From Candidatus Desulfofervidaceae bacterium (GTDB lineage: Bacteria; Desulfobacterota; Desulfofervidia; Desulfofervidales; Desulfofervidaceae), in contig JALWFG010000003.1 in the NCBI GenBank assembly GCA_027038965.1, positions 1-60,209 of the forward strand: 60,209 nucleotides of DNA, read 5' to 3'. A model generated the notes under the pieces. It was given only the letters and a program-made list of their open reading frames with translations, searched no databases and was not told the DNA's origin. The position numbers and the translations under genes are program-made. This document shows, in pieces, positions 58,298 to 60,209 of this stretch; within the stretch, counting starts at the first letter, position 1; every line of letters starts with the position of its first letter.

Positions 58298-60209
58298 TTA
58301 TTTTTTCACTCTTGGCCTGCTTCCAGAGGGAAGGGGCCTCAGCGGCGGCTCTGCATTATTGCCGGGAAATAGGACATCCATTGAATCAGAAAAGGTATAA
58401 CCCAAAGATTTGTTTTCCTGTCCGTTGAGGAGAGCGTTTACCCTTTCCTTTGTGATTTTAATAAAGTCCCTGGCCTGTTGGTCGTTCCAGCCCCGGATAT
58501 TTTTAATGGTTTCCACGTCGTTATTGGCAACTGCATTGCCTATCTTTTCACCCAGTTTTTCATACTGCTTTGCAAGGGGATTGTTGCCCACCACCTTTTG
58601 AGTTCCCTTCCCAACGTGGTCCATAATGTTTTGAGGAACCTTTTTAAGTTTTGGTTCTACTGCACCCCAGATTTTTTTACCCATCGCTTCAAGAGGCTGG
58701 CGAATAGGATAATCAGGATCGGCTGCGGCCTTGTATAAAATATCCGCTCCCTGCAAGACAAGAGCAGTTGCCATTATTGTGCGGGATTTAATAGCTCCTC
58801 CTATTATTCTTCCATCCTGCAAACTTCCCCATCCAGATGCTACTGCCTTTGCAGCGTATTTTTCTGCCTGGGATTTGCTGAAGCCCATTCCGCGCAGCAT
58901 TCCTTTAAAGAGACTGAAAGCCACGGTTTGAGCTGGGCTGTACTTGGTTTGAACTCCGCCAGTGTAATCAAATTCACGATCATGGAATTTTTCGACGCTT
59001 CCGTATTCATTCGTCCGCAAGTCCTCTCTTGTTACCCGCCGCCCAGATGTATCTGTCATGTAATCGTAATGATCCCTTCTAGCCCCTGAAGTGGCTCTTG
59101 CCACTCCGAATTGCAGATGGCCGTCTTTGTCAAACCAGGCGCCCAGAGTCACTGCGTCCCCGGCCTTAAACCGTGTATCCCATTTGTTCTCCTTGGCTAT
59201 TTCATTTAAGCGTTTGGCTTCTGCTGCGTTAATTGTTCTGGTAATATTGGCTGCCTGATGGGTCAGGGTAGTCCGGCCATTGGGATCGGATAGCATATTA
59301 TTTATCACTTCCTGCGTGGTGTTTGATAAGTGTCCTTTCTCAAGCATATCGTTTGCTGCCTTCATAAGAACCATCTTAGCTGCTGGGTTTTCTTCAGATA
59401 ACTCTCCTTCTAACTCCAAACCCTTTCCACCAATGTGCTTATAAGCTCTGGCTTTTCCCTCATCCTTCTTTGCCTCACCCCAGCCTAGCACCGCACTTAT
59501 TTCTTCCGGTGTCCAGCCGTCCTGCCTCCATTTTTCCATCTGGGAAGCCATGTGACTCCGTTTAAAATCCGCCACATCCTGAAGCAGGGCCTGCGTGTTT
59601 CCACCGTAGAACCGATCAGCGGCCTTTTTAACAGCGTTTGCGTCTGTGTATTTCCCCTCTGTGGCCATCTGCTCCATCAGGGAAAAATAATCAGCCATGC
59701 TGCCCTTGAAGCCGTGTCCTTGGGCATCCTGATATGCATTGTTAATCCCCTTCAGCTCACCGGCCAGTTTGTCTCCCGCTGTCTTCCCGAGATTGGGATT
59801 GACCCTACCCCATTTGTTCAGGCCAAATCCGGTCTGGTTCTCAATGCTGTCCAGCACATTATTAGCTCCAAGCCGGCGAACCATGTCCGCCTTTGCCGGT
59901 GTCCCCTCAAGGGCAGCCAACTGGTTCTGCATCTCCACCCAGCTCATGCCGTACTTCTTCTGAGCCCAGTCGGCCTGATCCAGTGTTCTGCCTGTGCTGG
60001 CCGTGGAGCTTATCCCACCAGGGGTGGCAGCGGTTCTGGCCGCGGCGCTGCCGCCCAGGGACTTGATCTGACTGCCCAGACTGGAGGCAAGGCTGACAAA
60101 CGCATAGCCGCTTCCTGAGGCCAGAGCATAGCTCAGAACGGGCACAAACCAGAGAAGGTTGGCGGCAAACCCGATCACGTCATAGCTCCCGCTCATAATT
60201 GCAGGCCAG
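58298..60209 (-). CDS. TraG-like conjugation protein, C-terminal part (runs off edge)
   Basis: At least 636 residues; the frame is open to the window edge, and the ATG at 60196 is probably internal. Begins with hydrophobic FAANLLWFVPVLSYALASGSGYAFVSLASSLGSQIKSLGG, like the last membrane part of TraG-type mating-pair stabilisation proteins, followed by a long Gly/Ala/Asn-rich soluble C-terminal region. G+C-richer than the core. Indicates that the right element is, or derives from, a conjugative element. Family call moderate. Confidence 0.55.
   Translation of the reverse strand, partial: WPAIMSGSYDVIGFAANLLWFVPVLSYALASGSGYAFVSLASSLGSQIKSLGGSAAARTAATPGGISSTASTGRTLDQADWAQKKYGMSWVEMQNQLAALEGTPAKADMVRRLGANNVLDSIENQTGFGLNKWGRVNPNLGKTAGDKLAGELKGINNAYQDAQGHGFKGSMADYFSLMEQMATEGKYTDANAVKKAADRFYGGNTQALLQDVADFKRSHMASQMEKWRQDGWTPEEISAVLGWGEAKKDEGKARAYKHIGGKGLELEGELSEENPAAKMVLMKAANDMLEKGHLSNTTQEVINNMLSDPNGRTTLTHQAANITRTINAAEAKRLNEIAKENKWDTRFKAGDAVTLGAWFDKDGHLQFGVARATSGARRDHYDYMTDTSGRRVTREDLRTNEYGSVEKFHDREFDYTGGVQTKYSPAQTVAFSLFKGMLRGMGFSKSQAEKYAAKAVASGWGSLQDGRIIGGAIKSRTIMATALVLQGADILYKAAADPDYPIRQPLEAMGKKIWGAVEPKLKKVPQNIMDHVGKGTQKVVGNNPLAKQYEKLGEKIGNAVANNDVETIKNIRGWNDQQARDFIKITKERVNALLNGQENKSLGYTFSDSMDVLFPGNNAEPPLRPLPSGSRPRVKK

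Overview
The window looks like a chromosomal segment of a Desulfobacterota-like (deltaproteobacterial), probably thermophilic anaerobe. This is inferred from gene content: tungsten/molybdenum aldehyde:ferredoxin oxidoreductase with its ferredoxin, CoA-disulfide/polysulfide reductase with rhodanese, NtrY/NtrX with DUF4390, long-form HisG, PEP-CTERM protein with a sigma-54 promoter, tRNA-Sec, and A+T-rich Lys/Ile-rich core coding. The species cannot be named from the sequence alone.

Layout. A core of about 34 kb (18.83-53.18 kb) carries housekeeping and redox genes. It is bounded on both sides by the 3' halves of tRNA genes that point inward: tRNA-Glu(CTC) at 18782-18830 and tRNA-Sec at 53185-53254. 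Outside each lies an integrated mobile element, and the two elements are related. Each has a DnaB-type helicase gene, a winged-helix-like initiator gene, 21-bp iterons starting inside the initiator stop codon, and the same two large hairpins in the same order (left on minus at 4.6-1.8 kb, right on plus at 54.8-57.4 kb). Helicase plus initiator plus iterons plus two single-strand hairpins recalls the IncQ/RSF1010 origin plan. The right element also carries a TraG-like conjugation gene running off the edge.

The left element (1-18.78 kb) is a patchwork. It holds HicAB, a hipA-hipB pair in reversed order, a nonsense-mutated yoeB, two lipoprotein/AbrB modules, an ATPase plus PD-(D/E)xK-like nuclease pair that resembles a two-gene defence system, a cyclase-Nudix fusion broken by frameshifts, IS1380 and IS3 remnants, and fragments of pyrE, rsmE and a third helicase operon. 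It ends with a zinc-ribbon tyrosine recombinase next to the att site. Small palindromic repeats of two families are scattered through it, and several lie in frame inside genes.

The core runs: SDR and methyltransferase, dCMP deaminase, moaA, tRNA-Asp and tRNA-Val, marC, a protein with three-fold sliding-clamp-like layout, DUF4390-ntrY-ntrX, Mut7-C RNase, tmRNA, CoA-disulfide reductase, AOR with ferredoxin, NHL protein, rlmN-hisI-hisG-TPR-aminotransferase-engB, kptA, a FecCD/ABC pair, patatin, a five-gene cluster (nitroreductase-like, ThiF-like, RND/MMPL, DUF1302-like barrel, LolA-like), a PEP-CTERM protein and two unknown genes.
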